From the NCBI RefSeq assembly GCF_001641265.1, contig NW_020167537.1, forward strand, positions 496,001 to 560,000: DNA of 64,000 bases. The letters run 5' to 3'. A program made the translations under genes and the position numbers. Positions 44,446 to 54,622 of the stretch are shown one piece after another (position 1 is the stretch's first letter; every line of letters begins with the position of its first letter). The stretch is from Pseudogymnoascus destructans (taxonomy: Eukaryota > Ascomycota > Leotiomycetes > Thelebolales > Thelebolaceae). The notes under the pieces are model-generated. The model was not told the DNA's origin, did no database searches, and was given only the letters and a program-made list of their open reading frames with translations.

Positions 44446-45557
44446 ACAGAGTTATCATATTTCAATATCACTATACTACAGTTGAGCCCCAAAATACTCG
44501 AATACTATTCGGCAAGTATTCATATAAGTATTCGCCGAATATTCTCAAAGCACGAGTATTCGGGCAAACCCCGAATACTATTCAAATACTATTTGGTGAA
44601 CACTGAGGGCCTTATGCGAAGATTCTAAGCTAATTAGCTTTTTTTCTAACTAGTTAAAAATATAAGGGCAAAATATAGAGTTTTAGAGTATGACTTCTAC
44701 AACTTTAACGAAACTAGCTTCATAATAGGTGTTATTTGCCCTATAATGGTTATTACCTATGTAGATTAACATAGTAGAGGCAATGTAGTTCAGCTAGGCA
44801 ATTAGGAATAGGCTATAGTAATTGCTTGTATTAAAGGCTAGAGTGTTCCTCTATTTCTAGTGGTTTAGGGTAAGAACCACCTTTTAAATTATTATATAGA
44901 CAGTAGCCTCCCTCCTAACCAGGTTGTTAAACTAATAAGCAATAGATAGACAAATAATGAGATACTCATATAAGGGGTCTATATCAAATACTAGTGTTAG
45001 ATGCATAAGAGCCACAAATTAGCTAAGTTCTAAGATACTACAAGATATATAACATTATTACTCTTAGCCTTTATTAAGGCCTATATCAACTACATTATAA
45101 AGGTAGAGTTCTTTCTAGCCTTTATAACAGCATACAAGGAGTTAATGAGTGTCTCTTATGCCTATCTAACACTAGTATTTGATATAGACCCCTTATATGA
45201 GTAGCAGTATGTTTGTCAAAGTGTTTCAACTATTCTAGACCCATAGAGCTAGCTTAGTGCCTTTTAACCTATAAGCAGTGCTTTTAAAGCTTAACATAAG
45301 GTTACAGACTCGAAGTACCTCTAGACCCTCTACTAGTAACTCCCTCTAGACTCTCTACTGCTAACACTAACCCTTAGGTCTCCTAGATACCTTCTAACCT
45401 AACTAAAGGTCTTTTATAAACAACCCTTGTTCGAAATCAGATTGCCTGTCATTAAGGGAGCTTACTAACTCTACTCTTTAACATAGTTGCTGCATTAGCA
45501 AAGGGTATAGAGCAGATGGCCTATAAGATGACCCTTCTGTCTACTAAGGTGCATACC

Positions 45558-46272
45558 TGTCATACTGACATTCGTTGCACTCAGTTTGCTATCAAACTCA
45601 AGAGCAAACTTAGAAATCTCCTCCTCAAACCTACAAGTCACTATACATATTTTGGTTTATACACCAACAACAAGAGCAATACTATTCAACGATTGCTACA
45701 ACCCTCTATGATTCATTACATGTCATCGCTCCTTAGTTACCCACAAGATTGGTTAAGTTATGGCATAATTTGTCTATAGGGGTACTCTGACCTTGGACCT
45801 CCTTTCACTTCCTATAGGCTAGGAACCTAGGAGATGGTTCTATGGGATTCTTACGTTGACTACAGTTACCAAGCCTGGTTAGTCATGGAAAGTCTTGGAA
45901 AATGAGAGAACTACACTCCTTTAGCATAAATAGGATTGCCCTTTCCTTAAGAAAGGGCAAGCAGACAATACAGTAAATCGACTATCACATACTTCCACGT
46001 CTTTTCCAAGCTTCCAAGCATTGATCTTGTTACTCCTTGTTTCTGAAAAGTCAGCGAGGTGCTAACCTCTGACTTACCCCTGAGTTCCCAGACTCAACAT
46101 TTGTTGCAACTTGTATGAACCACTTCACTACATCACACACCTGATTGCTGCGTTGTGGAATAGTCTAAGCTACGACCCTTTGGCTCTGTTTCCTAAGACA
46201 GTGTGTTGTCTTAGTAAATTCATCCCTTCCTTGGGTGGCTAGATTCTCACATCTGGTGCACCCACCATTACA
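45558..46272. repeat. 0.93-kb-family LTR with internal deletion, no matching duplication
   Basis: It runs TGTCATACTG to CCATTACA, 715 bp, lacking about 220 bp near 45690-45710 found in full copies. Flanks are ATACC (left) and AGCAA (right), which do not match. On the left lies the F-family relic and on the right a different transposon, so it probably marks a recombination junction rather than a simple insertion. Confidence 0.85.
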
Positions 46273-47099
46273 AGCAAGGACCGTATTACACTTGTCTTAA
46301 CAGCAAATACGGATGGATTAGAGAAACTATAGCCCTAGGTAATTGGTGGATCAAAGAATCCACATTGTCTCAAGCATATAAGAATTGACAAAAACTTCGA
46401 ATAGTCTGTAAGTACAATAAGACTAAGTGGATAACAGGGGTCATATGCAAGCGTTTCCTATGGTGGTTTGATAATAAGATGCATGGAGAGAAGGTCATCT
46501 TACTCCTGAACAACTTTTCAGGCCATGAACTCAGTGTCCAAAAGACAGGAGGGCTAGACAGCCTTGAAAATGTCAAGATTCGATGGCTTCTGCCAAATAC
46601 TACCTCTCACTAGCAGCCTCTAGATCAAGGAATAATCGCATCCTTGAAACTCCATTATCGACGACAATAATCCTTCTGAATTAGTTTCTACTACTGCAAC
46701 TATTTTCAAAAAGCAGATACCCTACGTTGATCAATCCTCTGAGAAACGAACACAACAGCTCAACAAGAACAGCATAGAGGGCACAATAAGCTATTATCAA
46801 ACACTTAAGTTGTCGCAATCAAACAATGGATACATCAGCAATACGAGAATGGAGCAGGTGCTACAAAACAGATGATATATGCTGGTCTCTGTCATATATG
46901 TGATCTATTACCACCACTATCAGATAGTTGGATGAGAAAATTTGTCTAACATGAGCTTTCTGAATTTCATACAATTACTACAAAGCCTATATGGTGACAG
47001 TGAACAACAGCACATGATGAACCAGTAGTTGAAGAATGGTTTCAAAGATATACTACATTTCTACAAGATTAAATTGAATGAAGTACCTTACACTATATA
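46273..47099 (+). mobile_element. Tigger/CENP-B-like transposon relic
   Basis: Between stops one can read TANTDGLEKL, VIGGSKNPHCLKHIRIDKN, GLIIRCMERR, a DNFSGH-like stretch (near 46500) and QPLDQGI-like residues (near 46615). This is the order of a fungal Tigger-like DDE transposase. No termini are visible; its right side is cut by element E's insertion at 47100. It is a different family from the Fot1-like elements around it. Confidence 0.68.
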
Positions 47100-48959
47100 A
47101 CGTACATGTATAGCGAAAGCGCCAAACAAGCGAAAGCGCCAAAATTATCTACACTCATGACAAACATTGCGATAAATCTACCACAACATTAGAAATCAAT
47201 TGAAACTACTCGGAGTCCTCTTCCTCAGAGGTGTCTATTACAATCTGACACGTGCGCGCATTGTGCCCAGTCTCACCACACTTGCCACAGTGACGGGCAC
47301 GGGTTTCTTCCCTTGGCTTCCGACCACGGCTTGCCCTTATTTCCTGCTCTACCTGCTGCACAACATCCCTCTCATCCTGTAGCTCTTGCGCCCCTTGTTG
47401 ACTAAGTGATCCTCCTTGCTGTAGTCATGTTTTCCTAGCTCTCCGGCGCTTGCTTAGTACTTCATTTGCCTGTCGTAGGTTTTGGTTCTCTCCCTTTAGC
47501 AGTGCTAATTGATGCATTATTTGCGATGCATCCTTTGTAAACTGGTCAACAGCTGCATAGATTGAGGTTGGAGAGCTATTTTGATGGCGTGAAATCTGAG
47601 TTTTAATAAATGTAGACTGTGACATAGCTTCAATTGGGTTGTTTGGTGTCTGAGAAACCCAAGGTTGAGCAGTACCTGGGCGGGAGCTTGGAGGCGTTGG
47701 TGTCCTTAACTTAAGATCAAGTGTAGATATCACTCTCTCAGGGTCAAATGGAAGAAGCCCTGCCCCTCGGAACCCGACTCGAATGTTACTTTCCGTCATT
47801 GTAGTGTTAAATGCAGCGTGGAAGGCAGGAAAGAAGTCATCCTTTGTAATATGAGAAATATGAGCCTGCATCATATCTTCAATTTGCCGACCATAGGCCT
47901 GCTTTAACGGGCCGAAACAGCCAACATCAAGTGGCTGGAGTAGATGAGAAGAGTGAGCAGGCATACAAAGCGTAATAATGTTGTGTTCCTTGCAGTACTC
48001 CTCAAACTCATCTGAGTGGTGGCTCTCATGACCATCAAGGACTAACAAGCGATAACCACCAACACTCTGGGCCTTTGTATGCTTCTCAAAGTGCTGAATC
48101 CAATCCATGCCTCTCTCGTTTGTAGTCCAGCCATTTTCAGTAACAGAAATCACCCAATCGCTTGAAAATCCACTATTCTCATACCAAGATGTAAGGTGGT
48201 TTTTGCCTGCAACAATGATAAATGGTGGTACTGCCCAACCTTGAGAACTAACGCCTTGGATTACTGTAACCCATTCCCGATTACCAGGCTGTACCTTCTT
48301 TGCTTTTGCCCGCCCGTCTGAGCTTGTTACAACCATAGCAGTTGAGATAACGCCCATCATAAACCCAGTCTCATCAAAGTTGTAGATATCTGCTTCATCG
48401 ATACCATATTTCGCAATTGTGTTACACACAAGCTCAAACCAGCCATTAATAACTTCTGGATCTTCGCACTTAGCCCTCTGGTAGTCGTATTTGCGCTGAA
48501 AGCGTGTCTGGAGCTCTACACGCCGCTTAACAAAGTTTGAAGCCCAACGCGACCCAACGCGTGACGCGTCGCGTGTTGCAAGTAGTCGACTTGCCATATC
48601 TTCAACAACAGACAGCCGAGGAGGAAACCCTTTGGCAGCTAGGTCGAGTATATACTGAACAAGGACGGACTCCTCTAGGTTAGTTAATTTCCGTGAGTTG
48701 GCTTGGATATCGCGTCGTGAAGGTACACCTTCTAGACGACGACCTAGCTTGCGGTGGTCCACAGAATAGATCCTAGCAGCAACTCAAAGGCGTAACTTTG
48801 GGTCGCTTTGCATAGCCTGGATAGCTAGCACTAATTGGCTTTCATCGTTTTTATGGGGCATGTTTTGTTGTTGAGGAATTTAACATTTAGTTGGGGGGTT
48901 TGGTCACCGCATCATTTTGGCGCTTTCGCTTGTTTGGCGCTTTCGCTATACATGTACGT
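47100..48959 (-). mobile_element. Element E: second copy of the D family
   Basis: It is 1860 bp with TA at 47098-47099 and 48960-48961, and terminal repeats identical to element D. It is inverted relative to D. The predicted proteins differ at only a few residues (for example KTQISR here, KTWISR in D). A recent transposition of this family is therefore likely. Confidence 0.94.
47206..48861 (-). pseudogene. DDE transposase of element E with two in-frame TGA codons
   Basis: The layout equals element D: start MPHKNDESQ at 48861, TGA about 25 codons in, a 445-codon open middle (48762-47425), TGA-CTA near 47425, and an open tail with the CCHC knuckle to the stop at 47208-47206. The catalytic Asp motifs are intact. 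Because D and E share both nonsense codons, these mutations pre-date the copying event. Confidence 0.88.
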
Positions 48960-48961
48960 TA

Positions 48962-49838
48962 TTACTATACATAAATACTTGCTTTGATTTAAAGTGGTAG
49001 GTTTAGCGAGGCAAGACATCTTGCTTCCAACAAGACAACTTGCTTATTCTGACTGGGAGTGAAGCGATCAGGCAGATCCGACGATTAGTTACTTTTGAAC
49101 TTGGAAAAAAGGCCAATACCGGCAGAATTTGGATATCTTATAGCTTAGTGCAAGAAGCTTATAAATAAAACAATAACAACAACAATTGTTCTGCGCTAGC
49201 ACTTCTTTATCGAAGGGCTCCCATAAGTGATCATCTTCCTCACTGACAGAGGAAGAAAAGGGCACGGGATAGTGCTCTAGACAATGAATCTCGGATTGGG
49301 GAAAAATTACTGGCAGCTTTTAGGGAGAGAGAACTGAGACTTTAGCCGTCTAGCTGCAGGAGGGGGTCTTGGATTATAACCATGCTGTCTGAGAAACTGG
49401 TCCAGGCAGGAATAGCTTAATTGATGTAATGGCCCCGCTGTTCTTGTCGACGAATGTCACTCGGTTGTGGTGATTGGCTTGTAGCCGATCACATCTTAAA
49501 ATATTTATAAGAAAAGTCCATAAGCAATTGTTTCTCATATCTTATCAAAATATGGAAGCTTAGAAGGGACTCGGATCCACTACATGCCAAATCGGCTACA
49601 AGCCAATCACCACAACCGAGTGACATTCGTCGACAAGAACAGTGGGGCCATTACATCAATTAAGCTTTCCAGCATCATGTGATGCCCAGTTTAGATGACA
49701 GCATCAAGCTTGCTTATGAACCAGCTGAGAAGGTACAAATTACACTCAGCAGGTCGAATCTCATACTTTTCATCTAGCAACTTGTATACCTGCCTTCACT
49801 CACTATTTTTCTCCGCGCGACTCTCGTCCTAGCAAACC
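48962..49838. other. Intergenic with a large foldback
   Basis: About 880 bp between element E and the phosphatase gene. It holds the 76-bp-arm hairpin at 49414-49666 and otherwise no recognisable gene. The last 170 bp should contain the phosphatase promoter. Confidence 0.5.
49414..49666. repeat. Foldback with 76-bp arms
   Basis: Arms 49414-49489 and 49591-49666 are reverse complements with one mismatch I can see (CCCCGCTG versus CCCCACTG). They are separated by a 101-bp AT-rich spacer. The arm begins AGCTTAATTGATGTAATGG. No clear target duplication flanks it. It looks like a foldback or MITE, and I see no other copy in the window. Confidence 0.85.
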
Positions 49839-50455
49839 ATGGCAAACACCAGCGCGCCCGCTCCTCCAACAGAGGAACAACCTTGGCATGCCGCCTTCCC
49901 ATCTCCCAAGTCCATTGCGACGCCTGTATCGCAAGAGCACGTGCGCGACTGGTTGACTGGGGACAAAGTTCCTGGGAAGGACTTTGTGCTTGTTGATCTG
50001 CGGAGGAACGATTATAAGGTATGTCTACTGGGTCCATCCATGAAGATGAGAGCTGTGCGCCGTTGGTGGGGGGATAATCATAGGCGGAGCTGACAATCTC
50101 AGGGCGGAACGATACGTGGATCCATCAACCTCTCAGCGCAATCTCTCTACCCCAACATTCCGCAGCTGTTCAACCTATTCTCCGCCGCGGGGGTCAAGAC
50201 GATCGTTTGGTACTGTGGTGAGTAGTTCTGAGGGTTATTAGAGATGGGGAACCTGTAAACTGATAATTGGCAGGTTCGTCACTTGGCCGTGGAGGGTGTG
50301 CAGCGGGGTGGTTCCAGGATTATATCAAGAGCCAGGGCAAGGAGGGTGAAATGGAGAGCTGTACGCTTACGGGCGGGATTAAGGGGTGGGTTGCTGCGGG
50401 TGAGGAGTATGTGGCGCTGGTTGATAGGTATGAGACTTCTGAGTGGAGTGCATAG
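49839..50455 (+). CDS. Cdc25/arsenate-reductase-type rhodanese-fold phosphatase
   Basis: This is a single-domain rhodanese-fold protein of the Cdc25/Acr2/Ych1/Ibp1 group, acting as a protein-tyrosine phosphatase or arsenate reductase. There are three exons, 49839-50018, 50103-50217 and 50274-50455, giving 158 aa, normal for the group. Key parts are the N-terminal FVLVDLRRNDYKGGTIRGSI strand-loop (Asp and Arg of the fold) and the active loop C-G-S-S-L-G-R in WYCGSSLGRGG. The latter matches C-x5-R, with the Gly codon split across intron 2. The tail is LTGGIKGWVAAGEEYVALV. Cdc25-type five-residue loops accommodate phosphate or arsenate. Which substrate is used cannot be told from sequence. No arsenic-resistance neighbours are present, so a phosphatase role is at least as likely. 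Confidence 0.88.
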
Positions 50456-51008
50456 TTATATCTCTTGATGTCTGTGGAGGTCGCAAGAATGCCCTATAAT
50501 GCGAATAGTTCCAAATGGGCGATGCGAATAGCCCTAGCTCCGTAACCAGTCGAATAATTATAGACTGTTTGCTTTTTTCACTGTGGCACTAACAGTCGCC
50601 ACAAGTTGCTGCGCCGCTCGTAATAGCCCAATGTTTTACATAGCTATGTGAAATAAAATGAGCTGAAATTAGGAGAAGTTGGTATGGCATTTGATCGGCA
50701 AGGCTGAATTTGTTTGTGCATAAGTTAGCACATGGAGCTTCGCCTCGCTTGGCACCAATTAGGCATGCTGTCAAATCCCAGTAGACCCATTGACCAGCAA
50801 TAAGCTCGGCGTATTCACTATCCGATGATCTACCCTAACCAGCCCTACAGTTCTGGTTCTTGAGTGTCCTCCTATCTGAAAATGGCCTCCTGTCTGAAAA
50901 TTGTTCGCTACCTGTCCAGTCGATTTGGCGCGAAGTGCGAAATTGTCAAGTCTTCCCAGAGAAAATCATCCGAATCACCACAAGGCAGCCACTGTACACG
51001 TCTGTGCA
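50456..51008. other. Intergenic
   Basis: About 550 bp with no gene or repeat that I recognise. It should include the promoter of the Gly/Tyr-rich membrane-protein gene that starts at 51009. Confidence 0.5.
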
Positions 51009-51304
51009 ATGGCACCAAAGAAAGGCAGCGGAGGAAGCTATGGTGGAGGTAGCACTGGTGGTGATGAAGACTATGATTATGGTACTGGCACTGGCAGTGG
51101 TAACACCAACTATGATTATGGTACTGGTACCGGCAGTGGCAGCGGCAGTGGCAGTGGAAGAGGAGGTAGCAACTATGATTATTGTTGAACTTGTAGGTGT
51201 TGGTAGCGGTCCGTGATAATAGAATAATATGATAATTACAGGTTCTCAACCAGGTTCAGAACAGTGATCTGTGAAAGCATGTTTTTATTCATCTAGCTAC
51301 TGTA

Positions 51305-53161
51305 ACTAACCGTGGGGGGAAGCGAGTGCGTCCACTTGCTTACGAGAGGAAGCAACTGCGTCCTCTCAACTTGCGTATGTTCACCGCTACTCTTTACCAA
51401 AACCTCGAACATTCCTACACATAGTAATTTATATAGTAATCAAATGTAATTCATTTAATGGAAGGGACACCTCTATCAAATGCCTGTGAATGGCTGGCAG
51501 CAAACCCCTCTGAATCTGTAGGTGCTGCCAGTCGGATTTTTAAGGTCCCAAAGTCGACTATACAGTCAAGAATTGTTGGAGTGTATTACGCTGACCGGGG
51601 ATCACACCCAAATTGTAAGGGTTCTCTGGTACCCGAAATGCTCACTTCTGGGCAGCGCCAGCGAGTATCACAATCAAGGGCAGTATGTAGAGTAAATCGA
51701 TCAAATTGAATTAATTACGCTATCTAATGGGCCTACATATATATTTGTAGGCTTCATGGGCAAGCCCAAGACCCTAACAAGAAGGGCGTTGGCGCCCAAT
51801 ATGTGATAGGATTCGGTGGCTGCATACGGTTATGCACCACCACCGAACCTGTGAGCCAATCCGGGAACCAGGCGGTCAGAATGCTGGAAAACTGATTTCC
51901 AGGGGAGAGAGAGTTATGGTCCCCTAAGCTGTAAAGCAGCTCTATACTCCGAGACCTGAGAATCGTATATCTATTACGATCATAGAGGCAGCTGGACAGA
52001 AGATTGCACCTGTACTTGTTGTACCGGGTAAAATCCATATGGCAGCATGGTACCCTGAAAACCTCAGTGGAAATGAGCTGATATTGCTCTCAGAGACTGG
52101 CTATTCTAATAGCCAGCTTGCTCTACAGCACTTCATAGAGCTTACTGCTCCACACAACCCAGGAACTCCCAAGGTTCTACTACTCTCTCATGTGAGCCAC
52201 ACGAGCCCTGGGTTCGTCATTGTGGCAGCCGAATATCACATCATCTTACAGGTATTTCCCAGCCACCTTACACACATTTCACAGCCATTAGACGTGGGAA
52301 TATTCCAGCCTTATAAGCACTGGCATAGGCAGGCTGTGCTCCGTGCTATACGGGAAGTGGACATCACCTATAACCTACCCCGATTTATGAGAGATCTCCC
52401 ACAAATGCGGGAGCAGACTTTTAAGGAATCTACCATACAATCAGCGTTCCGGAAAGCTGGAATCTGGCCTATAAGCTGTAATACAGCCCTTGAGAAGCTG
52501 CATACGTACTTGCAGCCTACGCAGCCTACAGAGCCTACAACACCTACCCTACCATGGCCTATTACCCCTATTCCCTCCACTTTCCAGGGCGTAGAACAGG
52601 GCCTACAGCAGTGGAAGGAGCGGGTTCCGGAGGCCTTTAGTGGCCCCTCAAGGCAGAGCTACAGCAACTGGCTTACTGGGGCAGCCCGGGTTCTGGCTGC
52701 TGGCCAGCTCCAGGAACTCGACCTACGGGCTGTTCGGCAGCAGGTCAAGAACTCGAAGAAGCAGCGGGGGGGCCGGGACTGACTCCAGTGTGGAGGTGAA
52801 CTCAAGGCTTCTGAAGCCCACGAGCTTCAGGCCCAGCAAGCTGAGCTTCAGGCCCAGAAGCTCGCTGCCGCAGAAGCTCGGAAACTGAGCCAGGCCCAAA
52901 CCCGAGCCCAGAAGCAGCTCCACTGGGCAGGAATCAAAGCCCGGAAATGGGAGCGCCTCCGGAAGAAGAGCATAGCTCAGCTCACTAAATCGGGCCTCCC
53001 AATTCCTCCGGATAGAATGAAGAATTGATAATTTCGTAGAATTGAAATTTTAAGTACTTTTACATATAAATTACTATGGTTGGGTACTTACAGTCGCAAT
53101 TTGAGAGGACGCACTTGCTTCCTCTCATAAGCGAGTGGACGCACTCACTTCCCCCCACAGT
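51305..53161 (+). mobile_element. Element K: divergent Tc1/pogo-superfamily DDE transposon
   Basis: TA flanks are 51303-51304 and 53162-53163. Terminal repeats (GTGGGGGGAAGCGAGTGCGTCC on the left, inverted on the right) extend about 65 bp. They contain the motif GAAGC-R-A-S-TGCGTCC twice at 30-bp spacing, not 17. The left end has four extra bases compared with the right. It lies inside the membrane-protein gene. It is the only DDE element here without an ACGT terminus. Confidence 0.88.
51458..53028 (+). pseudogene. Inactive DDE transposase of element K
   Basis: The first part, 51458-51709, holds a psq-like HTH (CEWLAANPSESVGAASRIFK). After stops and frameshifts the core resumes at 52039 (MAAWYPENLSGNELILLSE) and ends with THISQPLDVGIFQPYKHW and a helical tail. 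The second catalytic motif reads VLLLSHVSH where the family has LLLDGHVSH. The essential Asp is therefore gone, through loss of one codon plus a change. One more in-frame TGA near 52780 precedes a repeat-rich tail (ELQAQQAELQAQKL). Confidence 0.85.
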
Positions 53162-53322
53162 TACTTTTATATAGCAGAAAAACTCTGCTTCCGAGCTAGT
53201 CAGAGCAGTGGTGCCCAGTTTTATCTTCTGAGTTGGGTGATACTGGGCTTGGCCCCGGGTTGGCGCTTGGCGGCCTGGGCGGCATCGCTGCCCCTTATCC
53301 CAGGCACGGAGTGAGAATTCCA
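53162..53322. other. Unassigned inserted DNA next to element K
   Basis: This 160-bp stretch lies between element K's right end and the resumption of the host Gly/Tyr repeat. Its left counterpart is about 51183-51304. Neither side resembles the host gene, so K seems to have landed in an older insertion. I cannot name it. Confidence 0.35.
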
Positions 53323-54266
53323 CAATTATGGTACTGGTAGTGGCAGTGGCAGCAGTTATGGCGACTATGATTATGGCAGTGGTGGATCAAAAAATTCAAA
53401 TTACAATACGTCCATCGGTGGTTTGGCTAGTTATACGTGGCGGGTGAGTAAACAGAACTCAAAGCCCAACTTCTCGAGATTAGCTAACAAATGACCTAGG
53501 ACGCAACAGTTAATGCCCTATTTGCGATGAAAATCATAGCCCTCCTTGTCCTCATTCTCACGCTCACTCTCACTCCCACGACCACTCCCACCCTCAGTTG
53601 CGCTCTCATACTGGCTCTCAGATTTGGCTTCTGGGTCAGTAATAGGGTCTTTTGTGTATGATTCTCACAAGGCGGTTCGAAAGGATTCGAGAGAAGGGAA
53701 CAGACAAGCTACGAAACTCTGGATATCTCTTTGCTGCTTTCTGCATGTCCTATCCTTTGTGCGATATCCATTGAACCTTGAAGTTTAACTAGCTGTTGAG
53801 TTTAGACATCTACTCATTGTGGCTATAAGAACCACCATGCTAGAGTCATGCTACCATACAGATAAAAAATTCGTAATTGCCTTCATCTTTGAATGCCTTT
53901 TCTCTCTGGTTGGCGATATCATGATAGTCGCCATTATCACGCGTACTATCCTTGAAGACATGAGTCACGGCAGTGGAAAGCTTGCTTTCTTCTCCAATGC
54001 CTTAATAGGACTTCTTCGGGTGCTCGCTTTGATAGCGTTCAGCTTCTATGCCGCACTTTATGGTCAATTCGTTGCCGGGAGTGCTTCCCAAATCACGAAT
54101 GACAGTTTGAAATATACAACTGTTTTATATTCGGCATACATTGTCGGCATCTTGGTGTACCTTGCCATCTTAGCTTGTGTGGCCGTATTCAAGAGGCCTT
54201 CTAAGGTATACTGTGAGAATCATATCACTCGGTGTTCAAGACAGGTAAGCAGCATGGAGTTCAAAA

Positions 54267-54522
54267 TGTAAGGACACAGGGCACCCAGCTCACAGTAATA
54301 GCATATGAGAGTGCGACTTGGAGGCTAAACGGATGCTATCCTATAGGTCTACTATGAAGGATACAAAAAAGATGAAGAGAGGAACCCCTGTTGGGTCGAT
54401 CTCCTTAAGTACCCAAAACGGGTCCGACTCGGCTAACCTGCCTTCACCCTCATTATGTGACCGTAACCTGCCTGACTCAGATCCTTTCCATCACTGAGGG
54501 ACAGGCATCAGGCATCCTTACA
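54267..54522 (-). repeat. Gypsy 3' LTR
   Basis: This is the LTR downstream of the Pol remnant on the minus strand, next to the polypurine tract. It belongs to the same family as the solo LTRs at 39038, 41596 and 41732. Confidence 0.9.
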
Positions 54523-54622
54523 CTACCCCCCTCCTGAGAGAGTGCTTTGTCCGCAAGGCACGCGGTAGTATCATGTCCGCAACGTCTCTGAATAGTATCC
54601 GTGAACGGAGCGTTCTTTGTTA

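Larger units (their letters stand above)
41547..44605 (+). mobile_element. hAT transposon derivative with 8-bp target duplication
   Basis: Terminal inverted repeats CAGTGTTCACCA (41547) and TGGTGAACACTG (to 44605) are flanked by AGGGCCTT at 41539-41546 and 44606-44613. That is the 8-bp duplication characteristic of hAT. It sits inside the F-family relic; removing it rejoins YDFKRA to LCED. Two LTR insertions lie within it (41596-42114 and 42129-43064). Only about 60 bp lie between the left end and the coding part once the LTRs are removed, so the N-terminal half of the transposase was deleted. Confidence 0.93.
41184..45557 (+). mobile_element. Decayed F-family transposon relic, split by a hAT element
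   Basis: The coding remains read (D)EIIAIEAIQTSKNLS, then VIVQNILNMDTRGFAP, and break at FKRA (41546). They continue at 44614 (RALCEDSK), then LVLDA*EPQ and KVEFFLAFITAYKEL, and finally RLSTANTNP*VS*IPSN and VRNQIACH. Each matches element F. Dozens of stops are present, mostly CAG/CGA/TGG changed to TAG/TGA/TAA. No terminal repeats are left. A short inverted duplication at about 44963-45010 and 45150-45200 disturbs the order. Confidence 0.78.

Noticed and set aside
53060..53323. Minus-strand frame with TTALTSSEAEFF, which resembles a Copia RNase H motif
   Set aside because: The match is a few residues and the rest of the frame reads through the terminal repeat of element K. It is too weak to call.
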